In this document: positions 54,528 through 64,000 of the stretch, one piece after another
Numbering within the stretch: position 1 is the stretch's first letter
Layout: the number at the start of each line of letters is the position of its first letter
Assembly (NCBI RefSeq): GCF_015706575.1
Contig: NW_024037051.1
Location: 18,185,153 to 18,249,152, forward strand
Reading direction: 5' to 3'
DNA length: 64,000 nt
Source of the DNA: Patiria miniata
Taxonomy: Eukaryota; Echinodermata; Asteroidea; Valvatida; Asterinidae
Notes under the pieces: generated by a model
What the model was told of the DNA's origin: nothing
Databases searched by the model: none
The model's input: only the letters and a program-made list of their open reading frames with translations
Made by a program: the position numbers and the translations under genes

Positions 54528-56077
54528 ATAGGCCTACATAACTATGCGTAAATATGTAACTGGTGCCTGACTAACATGAATACTGTAACTATTGTTGCAA
54601 TTAAGATAGAAAACTACAATCACGTTGTGCTCTGTTTTTTTGTGTAAGAGTTGAAGAAACAAACAAACCGATTTCATTGAAATCAACAAACTAAGACAAG
54701 GATAACATTTGCAGAATTTTGAATTTGACGAGTTTTCACAGCTGCTTACTCTAGGTTCATTATACTGAAGTCAGAAGTGCTTCATTTTGTTCTTCAATAT
54801 GAGGCAACAAACGTTAGCCTTAAAGTACGTCTCTGAGACCATCCTTAACACCGATGTTCTCACAACACACATCAAAGAATAATTGACATGACTGCTACTA
54901 ACCTGCAACCTTTTAATTTGTATAATTCATTAAAATGATGTATCCCAACTCAGTTCTACTATGAAACACCTTTGAGAAATGAAACACCTTTGAGAAGCCA
55001 AACAAATCTCACAATGAAATCTATCATTGACTACAGCAATTGGTAATCTTTAAAAAAAAAAAAATTGATAAGACACATCCTTTCCAAGCTTAAAAAAGTA
55101 CATATTTGAAATAATTCCTAATGAACTTTTTTTTTAGGATGCATGCCTTGAAATGGCTGCTGCCCTTTGACATTGGAATAAGGTTTATTCCTGAGCAAGC
55201 GAAGGGGCTGTAACGGTACCATTTGGGGTCCCAAAACTATTTGAATCAAAGGTGGTTGATATATGTGTACATATTTTACGGCTCAAAAATATTGTTCAAC
55301 ACAAAAACTTATTTCAAGTTACTGCTTCAATAAATTTTAGTCAAGTTACTGCTTACATAAAGGGACTTTCTCTACAGTGTTCGTGCCCAGAAAATTGCTG
55401 TCGTTACATTGGCCTCATTCGATTAATACGGTATACATCTATTACCAATCGCACTGACGCGTTGTAACTATGCGGAAATGTGGCAAAGGCAAGGACCACT
55501 TTGTGATCAGTGTGTCGAAATCTGTTTTAAAATGGGAAAATGTTAAGACTCCTATTTGAATCAAGTTGAGAATGTAACAAAATATCTATTTTTAAAATTC
55601 ACTTGTTATATAATTTGTGTATTAAACAAACCACCACTACTAGCAAGAAACGTGACTGAACCTCTAATTGAAGCTACTATGATCATTAGGTAATTAATCA
55701 CAAAAACACATTGATAACTAAATACATTTGCTGACATGCAAGCATGCATCCGTCGAACGTGGCTGTATGCACATTTCCGCACCAAGTTAGGCCTTTATGG
55801 ATTTATATAAAAGGTTTTCTTCATCACATCCTACAAATTATCACCCAACCTCCACACAAATCTGGATATCCCGTACCGGAACTATAATAGCTCCGCCCCC
55901 CTTTCGAGATCCGTACGTCCAATCCCCACACCCCATTGAGCTTTTTAATTGTGAGTGCCCTTTCCAGAAAGAGCGCCCCTTAGTTGCCCCATGCCTCCAC
56001 ACTGGACAATTGTTACACTACATGGCCAGTGCTTCTGTAATTTCAAATAAACGTCCATGAGGACTCAGCTTTGATGA
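54528..56077. other. No recognisable gene
   Basis: AT-rich sequence with no conserved frame and no clear repeat. Confidence 0.45.
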
Positions 56078-56601
56078 TTAAAGGGACACTAGGTCCTGGA
56101 ACAGCCCCATTGGGCTACAAAACGCGCTTTGAACGAGACGATGTTAATCGGAAATAACATTTAAAAGTGGGATATAAACATCCACACAACTATTCTTTCA
56201 AAACTGGGCGTTTTGTGTTATTCCTGTATTATGCGTGCGAGAACGAATTTCGGGGTCCACTTTTGCGACCCCATAAATTCGAGCTGCTTGGAAGCTAGTT
56301 GTGATTTCATTCGTAAAGTGTTCGCCTTTTGCGGACGTTGAAGAAACACTTTTTTTGTGCATTGGTGATTGGTCACCGCTGTTTCCGAGACACACAACGT
56401 CTATATCGTACACTGAGAACGATACGAAAAACGTATTCGTACTTCGTCATGTCCGATGTAAACAAGCGGGGTTTTTCCATCTTTTTCTCGGGAACGGTAA
56501 GACATAAGGTTGGTTTCCTTTCAACCAGATGTTTGTAATAGGATAAGTAAACAATCCAAAACATAAATTTTCGGGGATTTCAGGACCTACTGCCCCTTTA
56601 A
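56078..56601. mobile_element. TTAA-target MITE, family B
   Basis: 524 bp bounded by TTAA, with inverted ends AAAGGGACACTAGGTCCTG and AAAGGGGCAGTAGGTCCTG. Same target and length class as family A, but the interior differs. No coding capacity. Confidence 0.8.
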
Positions 56602-56744
56602 GTTCGTTGGGCAACACGACTTTTATTTAAGCATGGTTTTCATATAATCGTTATAATCGACTACTTTCGAGAAAAACAACATTCTAGGATCTCGATTTCA
56701 AATCAAAAGTTGCTGAATCATGTCTTGAAATGGGCCTGAATTCA

Positions 56745-56945
56745 GCGTCCGAGACACGTTCTCACTGAGCGGATTGCAGCTACGCGATGTCGCGCACTGA
56801 TCCGACCATAGATATAGAATAAAAAGACTAGGTCGGCAGCGCGTGCATACGCGTCATAAAGTGTGCACAAGTTGTCCCGTTCCCGCATGGACGCTCTACG
56901 CGCAGTAGTGCGTGGGGCAAAACGTGCGTTACGCGCACCTACATG
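56745..56945. repeat. Left member of an inverted repeat pair
   Basis: Shares ATAGATATAGAATAAAAAGA, GTCGGCA, a CG-rich stretch, and GCGTGGGGCAAAACGTGCGT with 59200-59365 in inverted orientation. Rich in alternating GCGC. Could be two copies of one mobile element or the arms of a larger one. Confidence 0.55.
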
Positions 56946-57837
56946 TACATTCCCGTAGCTTTGTGCACAAACTTGCATTCCGTAAAAGTAACATTTTATA
57001 CCAGTAGTTATTATGTATCCAACAAAATTCAATATGCATTATCAAGCTGGATAGTCAGCTCGAAGTTAATTGCTCCATTTTCCCCTCGTATTAATTTTTC
57101 GTTTCAAAATGGAAGTGTGCGTTGCTAAAAAATCTCCAAATAAATGTCAGCTTATTTGATAAAATGTGTATAAAATAAATATAAAATATAAAATGTGTTA
57201 TTATACAAATAACGAATGTTTGTGAGTGCGATGGTAAGAATAATTTCATTCGGTGACAGATTGAATGTTCTATTCCACGAGACGAAAGACCGCCACGGAC
57301 AGAGCACGGATCGATGTCCAGCAGCCGACATCGACAGCGATCGGACTGAGCCGACACTGCACGCGAAGAGCCCCGTTCACCAGCGGCCAACGTGACGCGT
57401 GATAGCCTATACGCGCCAGCCCACACTGTACCCGCAACGACCACAGACTGGCCGGAAGCGACCCAGTTTTCCCGTTCAGTTTATCAGGGGAAATTTGCCG
57501 CATAGCACATATCGTAAATGTACATGTGCTGAGGGACCGAGTCAGCGTATGCAATCGACAGTCACGGACAGAGGACAGGGCGATTGTAAGTGTTTTGTCC
57601 GAACCTTTTGATTGACAAAGTATCACTGAGTGTACATGCCGTACATAACTTTGCGTTTTGCATGTGAACGCCATTGACTTGTGTGCAGCTTGTTGATAAA
57701 AGCAGTTCCGGCGAGCCATACCCTGGAACTACCCCCGCGCACACGCTTATCGGGATTTGACCTTTGACCTCACCTGAGGCGAACCACGGCCGAACCAGTC
57801 ATATTGTTCCGCCGATTAACGCTGCAGCTTGCAAACA

Positions 57838-58195
57838 GCTGGATCTACCGGAAAACAGCTGGACATACCGTAAAATAGCCGGATCTACTGGAAAACAGCC
57901 GGATCTACCGGGAAACAGCCGGATCCACCAGAAATCAGCAGGATCTACCGGAAAACAGCCGAATCCACCGGAAATCAGCAGGATCTACCGGAAAACAGCC
58001 GGATCTACCGGAAACGGCCGGATCTACCGCAGGACTTACCGGAATACAGCAGGACCTACCGGACAACAGCAAGATCTACCGGAAAACAGCCGGATCTACC
58101 GGAAACGGCCGGATCTACCGCAGGACTTACCGGAATACAGCAGGACCTACCGGACAACAGCGGGATCTACCGGAAAACAGCTGGATCTGCAGGAG
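57838..58195. repeat. Minisatellite, unit GGATCTACCGGAAAACAGCC
   Basis: About 17 units of 20-21 bp (some shortened). Consistent phase gives a long but meaningless open frame (STGKQPDLPGNSRIYRK type). It lies just upstream of a gag remnant, possibly within that element's leader or terminal repeat. Confidence 0.85.
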
Positions 58196-58483
58196 TGCTG
58201 GAACCACACAACAGCAACCTGAACTATTGGACAGTATTGATCGACTGGACTGATTTTTTCCAAACAATACTGCATGCCAGACTCAAACTGAACTTTACTT
58301 ACATTGTATCTTGGTTTAAATAATGATATACTGGTGTTAAGTATTGCATCACATTGCCATAAATTGTTTGTGTCTTTATATGCCCATTGTTTAAAAGGTA
58401 ATATATAGTACCAATATTATCTCACCTGTATACTTACCATTATAGTGGATTCCCCACAGGCACAGCCCGTCCCTTGTTAACCA

Positions 58484-58755
58484 TGGCCACAAAATTCCCC
58501 GAAATGCAGTGGGATGCCAGTGATCTGGCAGAAGAATTTAAGATTTTCCGACAGAGAATTGAATTATGTCTTGCTGACCAAGATATCACAGACCAAGCCA
58601 AACAAGCAGTCAAAATCAAGATAGCCGTCGGAAAAGAGGGTCTAAGGAAAATCAATGCCTCCAGCCTGACTGAAGATGAGCAGCGCGACCCATCCAAGCC
58701 ACTAGAGGTCCAGAGCAAAATAACACACATTTATTTGTTCTATTTTTTTTTTAAA
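58484..58755 (+). mobile_element. LTR retrotransposon gag remnant (Ty3/gypsy-like)
   Basis: The first 75 or so codons read MATKFPEMQWDASDLAEEFK, IFRQRIELCLADQDITD and KIKIAVGKEGLRKINAS, a gag N-terminus typical of invertebrate Ty3/gypsy elements. The rest of the element (protease, reverse transcriptase, integrase) is absent from the window. It is a broken fossil; no terminal repeats were identified. Confidence 0.65.
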
Positions 58756-58759
58756 TGAG

Positions 58760-59769
58760 TTAGTTAAGGGCTAGGGAGGGGCGTGCATCCCCGGCCCCCA
58801 GTATCCAACAATACAAAACTGCATCTGATTACGGCGTATGTCATACCCTGAGGGACAATGAAGAAAAAAATTCTGGGTGTTGTCCCTTGAAGCTGCCGTG
58901 AGTTCAAATTAAAAGACAACGCAACACTAACTACGGAAATAAGACGTTCAAAATGATCATTGTTCTGTTTGTTGATGAAGAAAATTACACTCAAACAGCT
59001 GGATGCAATGTTTTTTTAAGCAAAGCGCACCTGCATTTTTAAACGGGAAATGAATACGAGAAATAAAATGGACCAAACGTCGAAATGAAAATGCAGCTTG
59101 ATAACCCATTTTGAATTTTATTATTGAAATAACTACTACAGGTCAAAAATATCACTTTTCCAGGCATACAAATATGTCTTTCCATACAAACCTACGAAAA
59201 AAGGTGCGCGTAACGCAACTTTTGCCCCACGCGCTAAAAAAAAATGGTGCCGCCCATGGCAGAACGCGCGTCTGTACGCAATGCCGATCTCGTCTTTTTA
59301 TTCTATATCTATAGATCCGACGAATTATAGAGGGCGCGCGCGTATGCGTCGTGTCAACGCTGGCGCGCACTTCGCCGTATAAAAAAAAACGAACTTCTAA
59401 CGGAAATTTCCAACGGTGCGTGACACACCGTTGGAAAGGCCTTCTTTCGTTGATTTCTTCAAAATGACAGCATGCCAGAAAGAATAATTTCACAGAAGGT
59501 TTAGTCCCTTTACTATCTTCCAACCAAGTATGTTTTTCAACAATAATTACGTCAGTTTTTTGATCGCTGCAAATGCTGGACTCTAGCTTTAATATAGCTT
59601 TATATGCTACTTACAGTGTGCGCGCATTGTTATACGGTACTGAAGTGGAACACGTGCTGAAGTGTACCCTGTCGTGCTTCTTGAAAGATGTAAACTACGT
59701 GATTTTTGTGATTTTTTTTTTTTTTTAGGATGCCGACTTAAAGCAATTCCGACTTGAATCAAGTCTAGC
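58760..59769. other. No gene; right member of an inverted repeat pair
   Basis: Contains the partner (59200-59365) of the repeat at 56745-56945, a GCGC-rich patch, and otherwise AT-rich sequence with no recognisable gene. Confidence 0.5.
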
Positions 59770-60470
59770 TCAACGTCGATATGGACACCAGGCTTTATGG
59801 TAGACCTTCACTGTTCTTGTATCGGCCACAGCTAATTTCTGACCGTCCGCGACGATTGTGATTCCCATTGGTTGGTACAGATTCTGCGCAATGCAGCTGA
59901 GAAACTGTCCACTGGCACTGTAGTTGTGAACGTGACCCGTTCCTTTTTCTACGCCGTGCATCGCCAGGTAGATGCCCGAGTTGTCACAGCAGACTCCTGT
60001 ACACGTCGTTTGCTCTTGTGGGATGCCCCGGATAACTGGTTTAATGCTGAATTCTGCAGCACCGTCGTTTTTAACAACTGTCGCCTTTCGATAATCGCTA
60101 ATTACAAATCTCTCTTTGGCATCATCAACTGCCACAAACTGAGGCTTTATTTCAAGTTTTATTATGCGTTGAAGTGAACCCTGAAGCGAGTGCTCCGTTA
60201 ACTCATTTCTTAACACATCACCAATCACTATGGTACCATTAGATTTGACTGCTACTGATCTCGGCATTGCAGTTATACTAAAATAAGAATCGAGCACGGC
60301 CATGATATATTCACACAATGATCCAACGGCTTCGTGATGTTGGAATGTGTAGAAGCTACCATGCTTCATTGTACCATTGTCCAGGAAGTGCTTTGGAAAG
60401 GTCCAGACACGTTGGTGATGGACAGATGGAACTATCAGAGTGTCATCCCACACACTGATTCCGCTTGGAG
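59770..60470 (-). CDS. TRIM-NHL gene 2, exon 2 (beta-propeller)
   Basis: 233 codons plus the stop at 59770-59772. The protein begins PSGISVWDDTLIVPSVHHQR and contains SPIS-like propeller strands: PRSVAVKSNGTIVIGDVL, QFVAVDDAKERFVISDYRK and GITIVADGQKLAVADTRTVK. It reads open throughout. The acceptor CTTTTTTCCCACAG ends at 60471, with a strong pyrimidine tract. Phase 1 joins to exon 1 (last base G plus CT gives Ala). NHL propellers bind RNA or protein partners and give TRIM ligases their specificity; the partner here is unknown. The propeller is short (about four to five blades), so it may be incomplete or diverged. Confidence 0.85.
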
Positions 60471-60508
60471 CTGTGGGAAAAAAGAAGAAATCAAAAACAA
60501 ACATGTAT

Positions 60509-61520
60509 AGAAGCTAGTCTGGTTCCCAGACCAAAAGATTGTGACTATTCCTGATGAATCTTAGGTCAGGTAGCCGTCAACCTCGTCCCCAGTGCACACT
60601 TTATTTCCAACCTAGTTTCCAAAAGTAAGCCCTGGATAGGAAACTTTCTTTCTGTATCCTGATTCGATACCGCATTTGGCTAGTAATGGATTTTTATCGT
60701 GTACTTGGTGCTATTTTTCATAACGTGCAGTGCGTGTTTTCGCGATCATTCGTCCACGCCTTCTCGAAAATACTAATTTCTTTTCCAATTTGCTCATATT
60801 AATATGAGATATGATACTGCATGTTGTATCGATAAGATCGTAACAGTTTAATTAAAATAATCGTGTTTTCGTAGCTCACGCCGTGCTCGCGCTGCGACGA
60901 ATTGGCTTTGTTTTTACCCCAGATACCGCATACAAAAAGAAACGCTAATGTAACGCATATCCAGGCACCCCACTGTTCCTAATTTGCATACGTGTTCAAA
61001 AATCTCGCACATGCAAATTAATCGAATACCAGGGTGAGAGAGCAGGTAGTGATGGGAGCGTACTGTTCGACACCCTGGGGACAAGGTTGGGTAGCCGTCA
61101 GTAATACATTGTATTACAAATATACGTCACGTGACTAAAACGGGAGGAATGCCTCCTTTTTCTAAATATGTCCGAAGTTTGCCGAATACATTTCGTCGAC
61201 AATCGGATATAAATATGTACTGTTTTGAATTTTGACGAACGTTACCAGGATTTTCCAAAACTCGGCGTGGTCTCCTTCGGCACCGCCCGCTAACACTGCT
61301 ATTGGGTGCCTAACTTCGAGAATTTTCCGGGTCAACATTAGTGAATGTTTTCTCACTGAAATATCAAACTGTATTTTCACAACTATAGGTGATAAAGTGA
61401 ATTCGGAAACGAAGTCGATCTTTGAAAAAGGGAAGTCAATATTTTTAGCCACTGAGGCTGCCTGACCTACAATTTAGACGTGAGCGTCGGGAATAATTGT
61501 CAGGTCTGGGAACCAGACTA
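60509..61520. mobile_element. 1-kb element with inverted ends TAGTCTGGTTCCCAGACC
   Basis: Near-perfect ends: TAGTCTGGTTCCCAGACC at 60514 and its inverse ending at 61520. AACATGTATAG lies just outside on both sides (about 60498-60508 and 61521-61531), a possible 11-bp target duplication with a few extra bases at the left. It lies in the intron of TRIM gene 2, about 40 bases from the acceptor. The CTGGTTCCC core recurs inside the family A TTAA elements. A 96-codon minus frame at 61162-61452 is not convincing as a gene. Confidence 0.6.
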
Positions 61521-61531
61521 AACATGTATAG

Positions 61532-62528
61532 TGGCATAGCGAAAAAAATTGCATGAGGGGGTTAACCAATCCCCTCCCCCCTCCCCGAATTTTCAATTCG
61601 TCGGTGTAATATGAAATGTTGACCGCTAAGAAATCTTGCCTCTTTAACTTTGTATGTACCTTCGCTCGTACCCCTGCCCTGCAAACAGGGCGCTGGGACA
61701 CGCTGATGAGCTTTACATAATCTTGTGAAGGAAGTGGGATGGCATTCTGGGTAATTTATCATGACCTATGTATAAAGCATCTGGCTGCAGCCGTTACTTT
61801 GCGACCACAGTTAGCCAATGCGCGCAAATGCTATCCGAAAACTTTCTCGTAGAAATGTACACATTCCATACCGGATGTGATTTCTTTTTCATTGCGGACC
61901 ACGTGGACAAATTTTGAGCGTCGCATAATATGCAATTTGACCTTTCGTGAATTCAAAACGGAGCCTGATCAAGTGATGGGAATTGAAAACTTACAAAACA
62001 GATCAGCTTCACATATTATCCTACGTTATCACGCTTTTCAACGAAAAAAAATATTTATGATTGGAATAAAAGAGTGATGACTTAGTCTTAACGGCCGTTT
62101 GAAACCTTGCAGGGTCGTGGTCGTGATGACTTGCAGGTCACAGGTTACGTAAAATCTATCCAATCAAGAAGTAAATTTATCAGCCTACATGTATATCCCA
62201 GCGTCCTGTTTGTAGGGCGGGAGTGGGTACGAGCGAAGTATGTATCCTGACCCTCACACTTGCGCAGTACAACAAATTAAAATAGTACGTATTTCAGAGA
62301 GTCTAAATTTCACACTACACCGGGCTTGACTCCATCAAAACCGACGCTGAACATATTTGTTTATCTTGAGATTTCTTCAGACATCTCGGACCTGGCGTGG
62401 TTTCATTCATTAGCCCAGGATTATGCGTAGCATTTATATTTCTAACCAGGGCTAAGACTGAATGCCAAAAGCGAAAGGGGAAGCAATTAAAAAAAACCGC
62501 GTTATTTTGAAAGCTTTCACAATTTAAA
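61532..62528. other. Intron of TRIM gene 2, no recognisable gene
   Basis: AT-rich intronic DNA with no coding frame of note. CCCTGCNNNCAGGGCG and CCTGTTTGTAGGGCGGG patches near 61677 and 62207 look like ends of an undefined repeat. Confidence 0.4.
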
Positions 62529-62654
62529 TACACTGCAGAAACTTCAGTGTTAAATTTACACCATTGGTATCTATATAGGACCATCTGGTGTTAAGGTGTT
62601 GTCCTATATAGATACCGAATGGTGTAAAATTAACACTACCGTTTTTGCAGTGTA
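62529..62654. mobile_element. Hairpin MITE with 53-bp arms
   Basis: Two facing arms of about 53 bp start TACACTGCAGAAAC and TACACTGCAAAAAC and both continue through GTGTTAA..TTACACCATT and GTATCTATATAGGAC. The loop is about 20 bases. TA at each tip suggests a TA target (Tc/mariner type). It lies in the intron of TRIM gene 2. Confidence 0.75.
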
Positions 62655-62773
62655 TACATGAACACGTATTCACATATTATGGCCAAAAAGGGGTTGTGGG
62701 GCTTTGATTAAAAATTAATAGGGTTGCTAATGATTGTAGTAAAGACTGGTGCAGCTCGCTTTCAGTTACTTAC

Positions 62774-63905
62774 CGCAAATTCTGAATGAATTAGTTTTCG
62801 AGATTTTACAGCCTTGGCTGTTGTGGTACCCTGTACATCTGTAGATTCCCACCGATCCGTTTTGGGGACAGCAATTTATCACTGCAAATTCGTCAGGCTG
62901 AGAATTACGTACAGAGGCAACATCACAAGCCGACTGGAAATCGCCAAACTCGGAGAATTTTTCCCATGTGTGTAGCATCACCGTGCCGATGCTTGTGCCC
63001 GCATCATTCACACCTGAAATCGACCCTTTGAACGTTATGTCTGGAAAGCTAAGGTCGACAGCGGGAAGTTGATGAGAACTCAGCTTCCGCAAGTCTTTCC
63101 TGACCACCGGCGGGTAGAGAGAGAGAAAGTCACCATCTGACGCGACATCCACGGTGTCCTTTGCCGTCTCCAGCGACCGTTGTGCTTTGTGCAACAACTC
63201 CCTCACTGTTTCCTCATGGTGATCAAAGGTATTGCTGTATTTCCTTTCAATCTTTTTGATCTGAGTCAATAGCTGCTCCTCCTGTTTCGATACAACTGCT
63301 CGGATCTGGCGAACCCTTTCTTGCACCTTTTGTGTTGTCTGCCTTATCATACTCGTAAACTCGTCTTTAGCTCCAGATGTAGCCCACAGGGCTTGCTGAC
63401 ATTCGTCGATCTTTTCCTCCAGAGATGGGAATAAGTCCTTCAGTGACTGTCTTTGTTCCAAAGATGCAGTTTCTTTGTCAATATACCCATGGTGTCTGTG
63501 GTTACATTTGGCACATTTTCGGCAAATTAACTCTTCACATAACTCACAGTATAATTGTTTAACCATCCCATTGTGCTTGCCACATCTTCTTGGATCTTCC
63601 AGATAATTCAGTGTCGACTTATCCTTTTCTTGTCGGGAGATATCATCCAGCATATTAGTCAAGTTGAAGTTCGTTTTCAGGCCCTGCACACCGGTCTCTG
63701 GAAGTGGTGTCTCTTGTCGACACAATGGACAGTATATCTTACTTGCGCCTGCATACCTGCCCTCGTGGTATGTCTCAAGGCAAGTCTTGCAGAAGCTGTG
63801 TTGACAGTCCAGAGATTTTGGTTGGTTGTAAGTGTCCTGACAGATGCTGCATTCAAGATGATTTTTGATGAACTTATAGTGATCAAATGATGTACCGGTG
63901 GCCAT
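62774..63905 (-). CDS. TRIM-NHL gene 2, exon 1 (RING, B-box, coiled coil)
   Basis: 377 codons plus one base. The RING spans about residues 19-64 (CSIC, CQHSFCKTC, CPLC), the B-box about 110-145 (CGKHNG, CELC, CRKC, ending HRHHG), and a coiled coil about 155-270. The domain between coiled coil and propeller (FPDITFKGSISGVNDAGTSI) is shared with gene 1. Joined to exon 2 it gives 610 residues. I chose the ATG at 63905 because MATGTSFD is shared with gene 1 and a splice acceptor (CCCTTTCAG) ends at 63920, making the in-frame ATG upstream part of an intron. The donor GCG/GTAAGT is at 62774. Likely a ubiquitin ligase; the target is unknown. Confidence 0.9.
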
Positions 63906-64000
63906 TTCTTTATTTGGTTCTGAAAGGGAACGATTCACAAATTCAATTCAAATATTACCCCCCCCCCCATAAACTAGATTTTACATAACAATATAGTACA

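Noticed and set aside
57764-58222. 152-codon open frame rich in STGKQPDLP repeats
   Set aside because: It arises from the minisatellite; there is no sign of a protein outside the repeat.
61162-61452. 96-codon minus-strand frame
   Set aside because: Lies entirely inside the 1-kb inverted-end element in an intron, with no recognisable domain.

Overview
This is a gene-poor, AT-leaning, repeat-crowded stretch of animal nuclear DNA. Intron-containing TRIM-NHL genes, a CR1/jockey-type LINE, a Penelope-like fragment, many hAT and TTAA-target miniature transposons, a Polinton and long poly-C/poly-G runs together suggest a marine invertebrate, possibly a deuterostome (cephalochordate, hemichordate or echinoderm). 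The species cannot be fixed from the sequence alone.

Host genes: two paralogous minus-strand TRIM-NHL genes lie about 46 kb apart. Gene 1 has exon 1 at 17199-16077 and exon 2 at 14894-14160. Gene 2 has exon 1 at 63905-62774 and exon 2 at 60470-59770. Both have a RING/B-box/coiled-coil exon, a phase-1 intron and a beta-propeller exon. Gene 2 reads through as a 610-residue protein. Gene 1 has one extra base in an A-run of exon 2, and a 389-bp hAT miniature element sits at its splice acceptor, so it is decaying or wrongly assembled.

Layout: 1-760 hAT remnant and low-complexity DNA; 758-4250 a near-complete LINE (minus); 5-15 kb several small transposons, a SINE-like unit and a Penelope GIY-YIG fragment; 14.1-17.2 kb TRIM gene 1; 20.8-23.1 kb a foldback element with CGCCGCGGCG arrays; 23.3-52.0 kb a nest of elements; 52-59 kb mostly unrecognised DNA with TTAA elements, a minisatellite and an LTR-retroelement gag remnant; 59.8-63.9 kb TRIM gene 2.

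The nest: an inverted satellite built on TTCGGACTATCGAACC (about 23338-51993) contains a Polinton (23389-51269) with 136-bp terminal inverted repeats that look identical by eye. The Polinton contains a 10.9-kb foldback transposon (38917-49799) with AACGTTG-rich arrays in both arms, which in turn holds a pogo/Tigger-like MITE. Without that insertion the Polinton is about 17 kb. It carries DNA polymerase B, an integrase, a packaging ATPase, a probable major capsid protein, several small membrane proteins, two further probable structural proteins and some unassigned reading frames. It looks young and, apart from this one large insertion, whole.

Most interesting signal: the Polinton appears to carry its own gene-expression kit. 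It has a TFIIB-like protein (zinc ribbon plus one cyclin-type repeat), a shared AT-rich motif a few bases before many start codons, terminator-like hairpins (one between two convergent genes, six more in an 83-bp tandem array), and four copies of CGCCCTCTGTT just upstream of the TFIIB-like gene.
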